Shown: positions 9,499 to 17,849, counted from the first letter of the stretch. The stretch is 64,000 bases of DNA from an uncultured Bacilli bacterium (GCA_934120635.1 CAKOUR010000003.1:1-64000); one strand, 5' to 3'. Notes: a model not told the origin generated them from the letters alone. Translations and numbers: made by a program.

Positions 9499-10076
9499 TG
9501 ATTAATTTTATTTTTACTTTTTTTCTTTTAGGGGGAATTGTTTATTCCTTTTTTACAGGGAATGTTTTATCTGTTAATGAAAGTTTAATTCAATCTGGAG
9601 AGGTAGCAATTTCTATGGTATTAAAAATTATTCCTTTACTTTGCTTATGGTTAGGTGTTATGAAAATTGCTTCTTTAAGTGGTTTGCTTTCTAAATTATC
9701 TTTGCTTTTTGCCAAAATTATTGGTCCATTATTTCCTGAGGTAGAAAAAGGGGATGAAGTTTTAACTTATATTGCGACAAATATTGTGATGAATATTTTT
9801 GGATTAGGAAATGCGGCTACGCCATTTGGATTAAAAGCTTTTCAATTGTTACAGGAAAGAAATCCTAAGAAGGAGGAGGCTTCTAGGAGTATGATTACTT
9901 TACTGGTAATGAATACAGCATCTGTTACTTTAATTCCTACTACTGTTATTAGTTTTAGAAGGTTATATCATTCTATTAATCCGACAGAGATATTAATTCC
10001 TTGTATGATTGCAACTATTTTATCTTGTTTGTTGGGATTGGTTGTTGATCGAATATTTGCTAAATTTTGGAGATAG
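9498..10076 (+). CDS. spmA: Spore maturation protein A
   Basis: A 192-residue membrane protein of the nucleoside-recognition (Gate) family. It has hydrophobic segments at the N-terminus, around residues 25-55 and in the C-terminal third, and conserved polar stretches such as NIVMNIFGLGNAATPFGLKA and LLVMNTASVTLIPT that mark SpmA. It starts inside the dacB stop codon (TAATG), so translation is coupled. Family knowledge: SpmA and SpmB act together in dehydration of the spore core during forespore development. Confidence 0.92.
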   Translation: MINFIFTFFLLGGIVYSFFTGNVLSVNESLIQSGEVAISMVLKIIPLLCLWLGVMKIASLSGLLSKLSLLFAKIIGPLFPEVEKGDEVLTYIATNIVMNIFGLGNAATPFGLKAFQLLQERNPKKEEASRSMITLLVMNTASVTLIPTTVISFRRLYHSINPTEILIPCMIATILSCLLGLVVDRIFAKFWR

Positions 10077-10088
10077 GAGGGATATTTT

Positions 10089-10598
10089 TTGTATTTTGTT
10101 ATTCCTGGAATAGTTTTTTTGATTGTGTTTTATGGCTTTTATAAGAAGATTGATGTTTATGAAGCTTTTATTAGTGGAGTAAAAGAAGGACTATCGATGG
10201 CTTTAAAGATTTTTCCTACTATGTTTGCAATGGTTGTTTCTATTGATATTTTGATTAAGAGTAATGCTTTAAATGCTTTGATTACGTTGGTTGAACCAAT
10301 TTGTTTTCGATTATCTATTCCTAAGGAAATATTACCTCTTGCTTTTATTAGACCAATTTCTGGTAGTTCTTCTTTAGTTTTAATGAGTGATTTATTGAAG
10401 ACTTATGGACCGGATTCTTTTATTGGAAGAGTTGCTTCTTTAATTCAAGGAAGTACAGATACAACGATATATATTATTGGTCTTTATTTTTCTTCTATTG
10501 GGATTAAAAAGATTAAGTATTCTTTGATCGTTGGACTTCTTGCTGATTTGTTTGCTATTATTTTGTCTATATTAGTGGTTTCTTATTTCTTTTATTAG
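10089..10598 (+). CDS. spmB: Spore maturation protein B
   Basis: A 169-residue membrane protein paired with SpmA, same Gate fold. The sequence shows YEAFISGVKEGLSMALKIFP and RPISGSSSLVLMSDLL, both typical of SpmB. It begins with TTG at 10089 after a GGAGG site, 12 bases downstream of the spmA stop, so dacB-spmA-spmB is one operon closed by the 10654 hairpin. No spore-specific promoter could be recognised with confidence upstream of dacB. Confidence 0.92.
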   Translation: MYFVIPGIVFLIVFYGFYKKIDVYEAFISGVKEGLSMALKIFPTMFAMVVSIDILIKSNALNALITLVEPICFRLSIPKEILPLAFIRPISGSSSLVLMSDLLKTYGPDSFIGRVASLIQGSTDTTIYIIGLYFSSIGIKKIKYSLIVGLLADLFAIILSILVVSYFFY

Positions 10599-10653
10599 GA
10601 AAATACTTATCTTTATTTTTCTTGTTATTTAAAGAATGAAATGGGTAAAAAAT

Positions 10654-10681
10654 AAAAAAAGCCTTAGTTTAGGCTTTTTTT
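10654..10681. terminator. Bidirectional terminator between spmB and the Asn-rich gene
   Basis: The hairpin GCCT/AGGC with a TAGTTT loop is flanked by runs of A on the left and T on the right, giving U-tracts on both strands. It serves spmB on + and the small 10664-10798 gene on -, whose stop codon lies inside the stem. Confidence 0.88.
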
Positions 10682-10798
10682 ACATGAATTATTTTCATTC
10701 ATATTGGAAGAATTCTCATTATAAGAATTAGCTCCACTCATATTCTTTTGGTTATTATTCTTGTTGTTTGAGTTCTTTGAACTTTTGTTTTTTCCCAT
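10664..10798 (-). CDS. Small Asn/Ser-rich protein (44 aa), possibly a minor spore protein
   Basis: 44 residues beginning MGKNKSSKNSNNKNNNQKN and continuing with a repeated SxNxN style, about one third Asn, with one Cys near the end and no hydrophobic segment. A GGTGATG ribosome site lies six bases before the ATG, and the stop sits in the bidirectional terminator. It is convergent to spmB. The size, the Asn/Lys/Ser composition and the location next to a sporulation operon recall minor small acid-soluble spore proteins such as SspO or gamma-type SASPs, but I see no diagnostic motif, so that link is inference. Confidence 0.5.
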   Translation of the reverse strand: MGKNKSSKNSNNKNNNQKNMSGANSYNENSSNMNENNSCKKSLN

Positions 10799-10994
10799 TT
10801 TTTCATCACCCATTATTATTATGGTAGGTGATTTTATAAATATGTATTTTTTTCTTTGGTGTTATTTTCCATTTTTATTGTTTGGTTTGGAGTATTTTTT
10901 TTGTTTATATGAATATAATAAAGATAAAAAAATAATAATTTTGTGTTTTTTTCTAGATTTTTTGTAAAAAAATGTTTTAATTTTAAAAAAATAC

Positions 10995-11023
10995 TTGAAT
11001 CATTAAAAAAAGTGTTGTATAAT
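10995..11023 (+). promoter_or_regulatory. SigA-type promoter for tRNA-Arg
   Basis: TTGAAT (10995-11000), a 17-base spacer and TATAAT (11018-11023) lie 26 bases before the tRNA. Confidence 0.85.
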
Positions 11024-11049
11024 TAGTTTACATTTGTTGAGTTGCTACT

Positions 11050-11126
11050 GTCTCCGTAGCTCAGCTGGATAGAGCAATCGCCTTCTAAGCGATCGGTCAG
11101 GTGTTCGAATCACCTCGGGGACACCA
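11050..11126 (+). tRNA. tRNA-Arg (anticodon UCU)
   Basis: The 77-base cloverleaf has the acceptor stem GTCTCCG/CGGGGAC, a D-arm in AGCTCAGCTGGATAGAGC, an anticodon stem ATCGC/GCGAT with loop CTTCTAA (anticodon TCT), the T-arm GGTG-TTCGAAT-CACC, and an encoded CCA end at 11124-11126. It reads AGA/AGG, the preferred Arg codons in this AT-rich genome. Confidence 0.98.
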
Positions 11127-11136
11127 TTTGAATTTT

Positions 11137-11166
11137 AACCCTTATTTGATAAGGGTTTTATTTTAC
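11137..11166 (+). terminator. Terminator after tRNA-Arg
   Basis: A 9-bp perfect stem, AACCCTTAT with ATAAGGGTT, has a 3-base loop and is followed by a T-rich run. Confidence 0.88.
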
Positions 11167-11282
11167 TTAAATCATCCTATAGTAACTAGTATGAATTTCT
11201 ATTTTTAAAGAAGATAAGAAGATGAAGTATTATTTATTTTATTATTACTTTATATTTTATCTCTTTTTTTCTTTTGCTATGA

Positions 11283-11288
11283 TATAAT
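11283..11288 (+). promoter_or_regulatory. Probable -10 (TATAAT) for the LiaF/LiaG-like pair
   Basis: A consensus TATAAT lies 112 bases upstream of the 11401 gene, with no clear -35, leaving a 5' leader of about 105 bases. I see no riboswitch-like structure in that leader. Confidence 0.45.
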
Positions 11289-11400
11289 AAGTGTATGAAA
11301 TAAATGTGGTGAAATTGCTGTGATAATTCAAAAGTTGATGAATATAAATAGATAAGTAGAGTTTGTTTAAATATTTCATTACTATTTTTTAGGAGGAAAA

Positions 11401-12084
11401 ATGAGAAAAGTAGAAAATATTTTGTGGGGAATTGTTTTGGTTATTATTGGGATAATATTTGGTGGAAATGCTCTTGGTGTTACGAATGTTAATGTATTTT
11501 TTGACGGATGGTGGACTTTGTTTATTATTATTCCCTGCTTTATTGGATTATTTCATGAAAATGATAAAACAGGAAATTTGATTGGATTATTGATTGGGAT
11601 AGCTTTATTATTAGGTTGTCAAGATATTTTGGATTTTGATTTAATATGGAAATTGGCTTTGCCAACAATTTTGGTTATTATAGGTTTGTCGATAATTTTT
11701 AAAAATGTTTTTGATAGTAAAATTAGTGATGAAATCAAAAAATTAAATGGGAGAAGAAAAGAAGATCATTCTTATTGGGCAACTTTTGCTGGGCAAAATG
11801 TAAATTTTGATGGAGAAAAATTTGATGGGGCAGATTTAACGACAGTATTTGGTGGATTGAAATGTGATTTAAGAAATGCAATTATTGATTCAGATGTAGT
11901 GATTAATGCTACAGTGGTATTTGGTGGAGTTGAAATTTATGTTCCTTCACATGTGAAGGTGAAAATTAAATCCGTTCCTATTTTTGGTGGAGTTGATAAT
12001 AAGGTATATACTAAAGGTGATGAAGATAGTCATACAATTTATATTAATGCTACAGTAGTATTTGGTGGAGTTGAAATAAAATGA
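11401..12084 (+). CDS. LiaF/YvqF-like membrane protein
   Basis: 227 residues. The N-terminal half (residues ~8-105) has four closely spaced hydrophobic helices of the LiaI/DUF5668 type. The C-terminal ~110 residues form a beta-rich soluble domain with repeated VFGGV/IFGG turns (TTVFGGLK, TVVFGGVEIYVP, VPIFGGVDN, TVVFGGVEIK), the hallmark of the LiaF C-terminal domain. In Firmicutes LiaF restrains the LiaRS envelope-stress system, but no liaR or liaS is nearby, so a regulatory role is inference. An AGGAGG site precedes the ATG, and the stop overlaps the next start (ATGA), so it is cotranslated with the DUF4097-type gene. Confidence 0.82.
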   Translation: MRKVENILWGIVLVIIGIIFGGNALGVTNVNVFFDGWWTLFIIIPCFIGLFHENDKTGNLIGLLIGIALLLGCQDILDFDLIWKLALPTILVIIGLSIIFKNVFDSKISDEIKKLNGRRKEDHSYWATFAGQNVNFDGEKFDGADLTTVFGGLKCDLRNAIIDSDVVINATVVFGGVEIYVPSHVKVKIKSVPIFGGVDNKVYTKGDEDSHTIYINATVVFGGVEIK

Positions 12085-12905
12085 CGACTTTTCAAAAAGT
12101 CATTAAATACTTAGCACTTGGATTTGCTGCCTTTTTAATTTTTCTAATCGTATCCGGTGTATTTGGAATATTATCTTCTTTTTCTAGTGCGTTGGGATTA
12201 CAAAAAGAAGATAATATGGTAGTGGAGAAAATGAAGGAGATAAAATTCAAAGATACCAAGGTAAATTTTTTAGATATTGATATTGCTTTTACTAATTTGA
12301 TTGTAAAAAAAGGAACGTCTTTACAAATAAAAACAAATCAGAAAAATATTTATTTTGAACAAAATAATCAAACACTTCAAATCAAAGAAAAAAATCATCA
12401 GTGGTTTTCCAAATATAATAAAGGGAGTCTGGTGGTTTATGTTCCTGATGATTTAGCATTTGAAAATATTAAGATTAATGCAGGTGCTGGAAAAATACAA
12501 ATTGAAAATATAAATACTAAAAAGTTATCTTTAATGTTAGGCGCTGGAGAAACTACAATTGATAAGTTAATAGTAACAGATAAATGTAAAATAGAAAGTG
12601 GAGCAGGAAAGGTAAGTATTTTATCTGGTAATATTAACCAATTTGATTTAGAGGTTGGCATTGGCAATTTTGAGGCTACAGCTTTAGTTACAGGAAATAG
12701 TAAAATTAATGCTGGTATTGGTAATTTAAAATTAACTCTTCGAGGGAGTAGAGAAAATTATCAAATTCAAGCAGAAAAGGGTATAGGAACAATTAGAATT
12801 GGCGATAAAAATGTGGAGGATGACTATTCTTATGGTAATGGAGATAATTTGATTAAATTTAATGGGGGAATAGGAAATATTCATGTTAATTTTGAAGAAA
12901 AGTAA
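12081..12905 (+). CDS. LiaG/DUF4097-type envelope protein
   Basis: 274 residues with one N-terminal membrane helix (~10-32) and then a long all-beta domain built of short repeated strands around small Gly-rich turns (NAGAGKIQIENI, LMLGAGETTI, ESGAGKVSIL, EVGIGNFEATA, NAGIGNLKLTL, EKGIGTIRIGD, NGGIGNIHV). This is the right-handed parallel repeat of DUF4097 putative adhesins, as in B. subtilis LiaG/YvqG. It is probably anchored in the membrane with the repeats outside. It overlaps the LiaF-like gene by four bases. The function is unknown beyond the envelope-stress association of the family. Confidence 0.8.
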   Translation: MTTFQKVIKYLALGFAAFLIFLIVSGVFGILSSFSSALGLQKEDNMVVEKMKEIKFKDTKVNFLDIDIAFTNLIVKKGTSLQIKTNQKNIYFEQNNQTLQIKEKNHQWFSKYNKGSLVVYVPDDLAFENIKINAGAGKIQIENINTKKLSLMLGAGETTIDKLIVTDKCKIESGAGKVSILSGNINQFDLEVGIGNFEATALVTGNSKINAGIGNLKLTLRGSRENYQIQAEKGIGTIRIGDKNVEDDYSYGNGDNLIKFNGGIGNIHVNFEEK

Positions 12906-12960
12906 TTTGATTAAACTTTTCTTTTTTTGTCTTTTGATTGCTTAAAAACATTTGCTTTTA

Positions 12961-12989
12961 TTGATTTTTTTGTCGATTTGTGATATATT
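12961..12989 (+). promoter_or_regulatory. Probable SigA promoter for the 13014 gene
   Basis: TTGATT (12961-12966), a 17-base spacer and TATATT (12984-12989) lie just upstream of a GGAAGGGAGA ribosome site. Confidence 0.6.
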
Positions 12990-13013
12990 GACGTCGATAA
13001 GGAAGGGAGACTT

Positions 13014-13181
13014 ATGGTTGAAAAAGTAATTACAGATAGGGAGATTATTTATAAGATTACAAAAAGAAAAGATAGTAAGTTAGTTATTCAGTATAATCCT
13101 AAAAATAAACGAGCTTGGTTTCAAACTGATAGTATGTTTAAAAGGAAAGCAATTGATATCAATAGAGTAATTTTTTTATAA
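13014..13181 (+). CDS. Small basic protein of unknown function (55 aa)
   Basis: 55 residues, starting MVEKVITDREIIYKITKRK and ending INRVIFL. It is Lys/Arg-rich with a predicted beta-strand pattern and an aromatic centre (KRAWFQTDSMFKRK). A purine-rich site sits before the ATG and a promoter-like pair lies upstream. It stands alone between the DUF4097 gene and the adhesin. I recognise no family. Confidence 0.6.
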   Translation: MVEKVITDREIIYKITKRKDSKLVIQYNPKNKRAWFQTDSMFKRKAIDINRVIFL

Positions 13182-13303
13182 GATAATAAGTAAAAAGTCA
13201 TTTTAAACAATAGTTTTTTGTATATTTTTATTTAGTATTTTTTCAGTATTCTAATTTTGTAAATCAATTGTTAATGTTTTTTTTGAAATAATGGTAAAAA
13301 TGA

Positions 13304-13332
13304 TTGACAAACAGTAATAAAAGTGCTAAAAT
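13304..13332 (+). promoter_or_regulatory. SigA promoter of the surface adhesin gene
   Basis: A consensus TTGACA (13304-13309), a 17-base spacer and TAAAAT (13327-13332). It overlaps the GTG at 13323, showing that the earlier in-frame start cannot be used. Confidence 0.85.
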
Positions 13333-13355
13333 ATACGGTCAAAAGAAGGGGGAAT

Positions 13356-15215
13356 ATGAAAATGAAAAATATTCTAAAAAATAAATTTTTGAAAATTTTC
13401 TTGTTATTTGTTGCTTGTTTTTCTATTACTGCTGTTTATGCAGAAGATATTGCTTCTAGTCTTAGAATGACATATTATGGGGCTAAAACACCAATTTCGT
13501 TTCCTGCAACATTTCATGTAAAGAAGACAACTGGTGGGAAATATGTTTACTGTGCTCATTATGCTAAGCATCCACCTGTAAAAAATATTACTTATACTAG
13601 AGGAAGCTTAGTTAAAGATAATGGTATTAACTATATTTTAAATAAGTCTTATAATGCTAGTAGTGATAATTCGTTCTTTGTTTATCAAACTGCTTTATGG
13701 ATTTATATGATTGATAAAGGAATTATGCCTGAACCATATTATGATATTACAGTTTTTAAAGCTAGTGTTAATAATAGTAATTCTGCTACTGCTAGAAAGA
13801 TTAAAAGTTTAGTTGCTAATGCAAAAAAAGCTGCTGCTAATAATACTTCTAATCCTACTATTTCAATGGATGCTACTGGTGTTAAATTTACTCTTAGTAG
13901 TGATGGTACAACTTATGTTTCTTCACCTATTACAGTGAATAGTTCTACTGGTAATTATAAAGTTACTTTAACTTCTGCTCCTAATGGTTCTACTTATTCG
14001 ACTGATGGAAATAAAATTTATATTAAAGTTCCTAAAAGTTCTGTAACTTCTATTAATACTCCTGTTTATTTTAAAGTTAGTACTACAAAAAATACTTATC
14101 GTTCTTATTATTATACTCCTAGTGATAAGAGTTATCAAAAGATGATAGTTACTTATAAAAAACCATTATTAGCAGAATCTTCAGCTAATTTATCTATTCA
14201 TAGCAATGCTTCTATTGAAGTTCTTAAAACTGATGCTGATGGTAAAGCTTTAAGTGGTGCTACTTTACAAATTAAAAACTCTAATGGTACAGTAATTGAT
14301 ACTTGGACTACTGATGGTCAAAAACATAAAGTTTCTAATTTATCTAGTGGTACTTATGTGTTAAGTGAAACTTCTGCTCCTAATGGATATAAATTAAGTA
14401 CAGAGACTGTTAAGTTTACTGTAGATGCTACTGGAAAAGTAAAAGATACTTCTGGCAATGTAATTTCTTTAATTACTTTTAAAAATGAAAAAATGTCTGT
14501 AAAAGTTAGTAAACAAGATATTGCTAATGGAAGTGAAGTTCCTGGTGCTAAGTTAGTAATTAAGAATAGTGATGGAAAAGAGATTATTCAATGGACTTCT
14601 TCATCTAAACCTTATATTATTAGAGGTCTTGCTGCTGGTACTTATACTTTAACTGAAACAATTGCTCCAGATGGATATACAAAAAGTGAAGAGTCTATTA
14701 CCTTTAAGATTGGAGCAGATGGTAAGGTATATAATGCTAATGGTAATGTAATTGATAAAGTTATTATGTATAATAAGAAAACTTCTACTCCTGGTGGTGT
14801 TTCTATTAGTAAGCAAGATGCTACTACTGGTAAAGAATTACCTGGTGCTACATTAGTGGTTAAAGATTATGATGGTAAACAAATTGATACTTGGGTATCT
14901 ACTGATACTCCTCACTTAATCGAAAACTTAAAAGCTGGTATTTATACTTTAACTGAAACAATTGCTCCTAATGGGTATATTTTATCTACTGAAACTGTAA
15001 CTTTTACTGTTAAAGATGATGGTAGTGTTACAAAAGTAGTTATGTATAATTCACCTAATAGTAAAGATGTTCCTTCTGGTAATGGTGGAGAAGAAGTACC
15101 GGTAGAGAATACAGGCTCTTATAAAACTATTACTTCAACTGTTGTTGGATCGTTAATTATTTTAATTGGTGGTATTACTTTATTTAAAACTTCAAAAAGA
15201 AAAAATCAAAGATAA
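13356..15215 (+). CDS. Cell-surface adhesin with thioester domain and three Cna-B (SpaA-like) repeats
   Basis: 619 residues, secreted. The signal peptide runs to about residue 29 (cleavage near VYA-ED). The next ~120 residues look like a thioester (TED/TQXA) domain: Cys66 in YVYCAHY and Gln111 in YQTALWIYM are the pair expected to form the Cys-Gln thioester. Three Cna-B/SpaA beta-sandwich repeats follow near 287-378, 383-480 and 487-577, each opening with a VSKQD- or VLKTD-like Lys strand and closing with an E in LSETSAPNGY or LTETIAP, as for isopeptide formation. The C-terminus has VENTG at 583-587, a hydrophobic helix and a KRKNQR tail: a sorting-signal layout with a non-LPXTG pentapeptide. 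No sortase gene lies in the window. A host or matrix adhesion role is inferred. Confidence 0.88.
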   Translation: MKMKNILKNKFLKIFLLFVACFSITAVYAEDIASSLRMTYYGAKTPISFPATFHVKKTTGGKYVYCAHYAKHPPVKNITYTRGSLVKDNGINYILNKSYNASSDNSFFVYQTALWIYMIDKGIMPEPYYDITVFKASVNNSNSATARKIKSLVANAKKAAANNTSNPTISMDATGVKFTLSSDGTTYVSSPITVNSSTGNYKVTLTSAPNGSTYSTDGNKIYIKVPKSSVTSINTPVYFKVSTTKNTYRSYYYTPSDKSYQKMIVTYKKPLLAESSANLSIHSNASIEVLKTDADGKALSGATLQIKNSNGTVIDTWTTDGQKHKVSNLSSGTYVLSETSAPNGYKLSTETVKFTVDATGKVKDTSGNVISLITFKNEKMSVKVSKQDIANGSEVPGAKLVIKNSDGKEIIQWTSSSKPYIIRGLAAGTYTLTETIAPDGYTKSEESITFKIGADGKVYNANGNVIDKVIMYNKKTSTPGGVSISKQDATTGKELPGATLVVKDYDGKQIDTWVSTDTPHLIENLKAGIYTLTETIAPNGYILSTETVTFTVKDDGSVTKVVMYNSPNSKDVPSGNGGEEVPVENTGSYKTITSTVVGSLIILIGGITLFKTSKRKNQR

Positions 15216-15246
15216 AGGTTTCTGACTTTTATCTTTTTTTTCTTTT
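15210..15246 (+). terminator. Terminator overlapping the adhesin stop codon
   Basis: A 10-bp stem, AGATAAAGGT (15210-15219) with ACTTTTATCT (15225-15234), has one G-U pair and a 5-base loop, followed by a long T-run. The TAA stop is inside the left arm. Confidence 0.88.
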
Positions 15247-15259
15247 TATGTTAATTTTC

Positions 15260-15288
15260 TTTTCAAAAAAAATCATTTATGGTACAAT
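15260..15288 (+). promoter_or_regulatory. Probable promoter of the nucleotidase-ruvX-mltG run
   Basis: TTTTCA (15260-15265), a 17-base spacer and TACAAT (15283-15288). The -35 is weak and the -10 is good. Confidence 0.5.
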
Positions 15289-15313
15289 GATATAGATGGT
15301 AAAGGAGGATGTG

Positions 15314-15913
15314 ATGAGAATAGGCGTTGATATTGATGGCGTACTTAATGATATTGGGCAATGGCACTATTCATGTGGTTTTAAGTTTTGTATTGATAAT
15401 CACATTCAAAGAGGATTTCATCCTTATGAATATATGATAGAAAAGCAATTTGAATTAACAGATGAAGAAAATTATAAATTTTGGAGAGAATATATTTTTG
15501 ATTTGATGGTTTCTGTTCCAACTAGACCTTATGCTGGTAATGTTTTAAAAGGTTTAAAAGAGATGGGACATGAAATTGTTATTTTAACTGCTAGAGATAA
15601 TCGATATTTAACTAATCAGTATGCTAATACAATGAATTTCTATGTAGAAGAATGGTTACATAAAAATAATATTCCTTATGATGAAATAGTTGCTGGTCCT
15701 GGGAAAAAAAGGGATAAATGTATTAAACATAAATTGGATATTATGATCGAGGATAAAGCTAGTAATGTTTTAGAGATTAGTGATGTTATTCCTGTATTAT
15801 GTTTTGATGCTCCTTATAACTTAGAGGCTGTAAAGAAGAATGTTCATCGAGTATATAGTTGGTATCAGATTTATCAATATTTTCTTTTAAAGGATAAAGA
15901 GGAATTAGAATGA
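15314..15913 (+). CDS. HAD-family 5'(3')-nucleotidase-like phosphatase
   Basis: 199 residues. The HAD motif I is near the N-terminus (GVDIDGVLND), motif II is in VILTARD, and an acidic motif IV is in HKLDIMIEDKASN. This arrangement and the length fit the NT5C-type bacterial nucleotidases that act on (deoxy)nucleoside monophosphates; the substrate is inferred. I chose the ATG at 15314, which sits five bases after AAAGGAGG; the ATG at 15296 lies upstream of that site. It overlaps ruvX by four bases, so it is the first gene of the ruvX-DUF1292-mltG operon. Confidence 0.78.
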   Translation: MRIGVDIDGVLNDIGQWHYSCGFKFCIDNHIQRGFHPYEYMIEKQFELTDEENYKFWREYIFDLMVSVPTRPYAGNVLKGLKEMGHEIVILTARDNRYLTNQYANTMNFYVEEWLHKNNIPYDEIVAGPGKKRDKCIKHKLDIMIEDKASNVLEISDVIPVLCFDAPYNLEAVKKNVHRVYSWYQIYQYFLLKDKEELE

Positions 15914-16347
15914 TGAAGTATTTAGGGTTAGACTTAGGAAGTAAAACTTTGGGGATTGCTATTAGTGATGCTAGTAATACAATTGCTTCTGTTTTAAAGA
16001 CTATTCGTTTTTCTGATGAGGATTATCAAAGTTTAATTGAACCTTTAAAAGAAATTTTGATAAATAATGATGTTAAGACTGTTGTTTTAGGTTATCCTTT
16101 AAATATGAACGGTACGGTTGGTGTACGGGCTGAAATATGTTTAAAATTTAAAGAAATGTTGGAAAAGCAATTGAATGTTTCTGTTGTTATGGAAGATGAA
16201 AGGTTAACATCTGTAATTTCTAATCAAATTTTGATAGAAGCAGATTTATCTAGAAAAAAGAGAAAAAAGAAAGTCGATGGGCTAGCGGCTCAAATTATTT
16301 TGCAAAGTTATTTAGATAGGAAAGGTGGAATAAAAAATGAAGGATAA
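15910..16347 (+). CDS. ruvX: Holliday junction resolvase-like / pre-16S rRNA nuclease YqgF
   Basis: 145 residues, the usual size. The RNase H-like fold is marked by GLDLGSKTLGIAISD (first catalytic Asp), VVLGYPLNMNG, EDERLTS (acidic residue) and KKVDGLAAQIILQSYL (last Asp). Family members process the 5' end of pre-16S rRNA. Start ATG at 15910 or 15913, overlapping the upstream stop. It overlaps the DUF1292 gene by 11 bases. The ruvX-DUF1292-mltG order is conserved in many Firmicutes and supports all three calls. Confidence 0.94.
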   Translation: MMKYLGLDLGSKTLGIAISDASNTIASVLKTIRFSDEDYQSLIEPLKEILINNDVKTVVLGYPLNMNGTVGVRAEICLKFKEMLEKQLNVSVVMEDERLTSVISNQILIEADLSRKKRKKKVDGLAAQIILQSYLDRKGGIKNEG

Positions 16348-16609
16348 AAATGTTTTTCAGGTTTTAGATGAAAATGGAAAGGAAGTTACTTGCGAAGTAT
16401 TGTTTGTTTTTGATTCGGAGGAGACTAAAAAGAGTTATATTGTATATACTGACAATACTACTGATGATTCTGGTAATATTCGAGTATATGCATCTATTTT
16501 TAATCCTGATTCTGAAAATATGGAGCTTATGCCTATTGAGTCAGATAGGGAATGGAAAATTGTAGAAACTATTTTAGAATCAATTCAAGAAGAGAATATG
16601 AATCAATAG
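16337..16609 (+). CDS. DUF1292 (YrzB-like) protein
   Basis: 90 acidic residues with the DUF1292 pattern: a start on FQVLDENGKEVTCEVLFVF, then KSYIVYTDN, RVYASIFNP and a closing DREWKIVETILESIQEE. It is cytosolic and its function is unknown. It sits between ruvX and mltG as in many Firmicutes. The other reading frame here (16368-16565) is a shadow. Confidence 0.88.
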   Translation: MKDKNVFQVLDENGKEVTCEVLFVFDSEETKKSYIVYTDNTTDDSGNIRVYASIFNPDSENMELMPIESDREWKIVETILESIQEENMNQ

Positions 16610-16616
16610 ATTATTT

Positions 16617-17696
16617 ATGAATGTAAGTAAATTTTTTCATAATATTTATTTTGCAATTCTTTTTTTTGTGTTAAGTTTGTTATTATTGCTTTTTTCTATT
16701 TTTCATTATAATTTAGGTGCTGTTTCTGATAATAATGAAGAAAAAACGGTGATAATTGAGCGAGGTGGGCTTGAAAAAATTGCAAATACTTTGTATAAAG
16801 AGGGATTGATTCGTGATAAATTTTCGTTTATTGTTTATGTAAAAATATCTGGAAATAATAACTTAAAGGCAGCTACGTATTCTTTGGCTCAGAATATGGG
16901 AGTTAGGAAAATTGTTGAACTTTTGGCTGATGGTAAGGGTGAAAATACTGATCAGAAAAAGATTACTTTTAAGGAAGGATTAAATATTAGGCAAATTGCT
17001 AAGGTTATTGAAGAAAATACTAATCATTCTTTGTTTGATGTTTATAATACTTTGAAAGATGAGTCTTTTATTAAGAAGATGATTGATAAGTATTGGTTTT
17101 TGAGTGATGATATTTTAAATCCAGATATTTATTATTCTTTAGAGGGGTATTTATATCCAGATACTTATAATTTTTCTTCTGATGATGTTGGGGTTACTGA
17201 AATTTTTGATATTATGTTAGCTGAAACGGAAAAGAAATTAGAGGGGATGAAGTCTGAATTTTTAGATAATGATTTGTCTATTTCTGATATTTTTATTCTT
17301 GCTTCTATTGTGGAACTTGAAGGAAATACTTTAGAGGATAAAGAAGAAATTGTTGGTGTGTTTCGTAATCGTCTTAAGAGTAATATGAATTTGGGTAGTG
17401 ATGTTACTACTTATTATGGCTTGAAGATTAATATGGGAGATAGGGATTTATATTCTAGTGAGGTTAATGAGTGTAATTCTTATAATACTAGATGTAGTTC
17501 TTTTAAGAAGTTACCTGTTTCGCCTATTTGTAATCCTTCCATTGAGTCACTTGAAGCGGTTATAAAGTTTAAGAATAATGGTTATTTTTACTTTGTTGCT
17601 GATAAGAATAAGAAGATTTATTTTAGTAAGACTTTGAAGGAACATGAGGCTATTATTAGAGAATTGAAGGAAAAAAAATTATGGCTAGAATACTAG
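16617..17696 (+). CDS. mltG: Endolytic murein transglycosylase MltG
   Basis: 359 residues. One N-terminal membrane helix (~8-31) is followed by a LysM-like domain with IIERGGLEKIANTLYKEGLI and then the YceG catalytic domain. The catalytic Glu is about residue 233 in ILASIVELEG; conserved NYxxPDTYNF-like and GSDVTTYYGL segments and the C-terminal PICNPSIESLEAVI are present. The enzyme cleaves nascent glycan strands and sets their length. It starts 7 bases after the DUF1292 gene and closes the operon. It carries a pair of Cys near 283-293 (NECNSYNTRC), unusual but plausible for an extracytoplasmic protein. Confidence 0.94.
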   Translation: MNVSKFFHNIYFAILFFVLSLLLLLFSIFHYNLGAVSDNNEEKTVIIERGGLEKIANTLYKEGLIRDKFSFIVYVKISGNNNLKAATYSLAQNMGVRKIVELLADGKGENTDQKKITFKEGLNIRQIAKVIEENTNHSLFDVYNTLKDESFIKKMIDKYWFLSDDILNPDIYYSLEGYLYPDTYNFSSDDVGVTEIFDIMLAETEKKLEGMKSEFLDNDLSISDIFILASIVELEGNTLEDKEEIVGVFRNRLKSNMNLGSDVTTYYGLKINMGDRDLYSSEVNECNSYNTRCSSFKKLPVSPICNPSIESLEAVIKFKNNGYFYFVADKNKKIYFSKTLKEHEAIIRELKEKKLWLEY

Positions 17697-17716
17697 TCTT
17701 TTTTTTGTCTTTTTTG
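17683..17716 (+). terminator. Terminator overlapping the mltG stop
   Basis: A 6-bp stem, GGCTAG with CTAGTC (one G-U), has a 4-base loop and is followed by a T-run. The TAG stop lies in the right arm. Confidence 0.75.
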
Positions 17717-17849
17717 TTGTTTATTTTGTTAATATAATATTTTGTTTAAGTTTTATTTGAAGATTAAAATATTGTTTATTTATATTTTTATTTGGTGCTA
17801 TGATTATTACTATTTTTAAGTTGTTTCTATTTCAAAATAGTTAATTTTC

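Noticed and set aside
10761..10967. 68-residue hydrophobic frame on + before tRNA-Arg
   Set aside because: It overlaps the Asn-rich gene on the other strand, has no ribosome site, and its Phe/Leu content is what AT-rich noncoding DNA gives.
13323..13355. GTG start giving an 11-residue longer adhesin
   Set aside because: The GTG overlaps the -10 of the promoter and the ribosome site lies after it.
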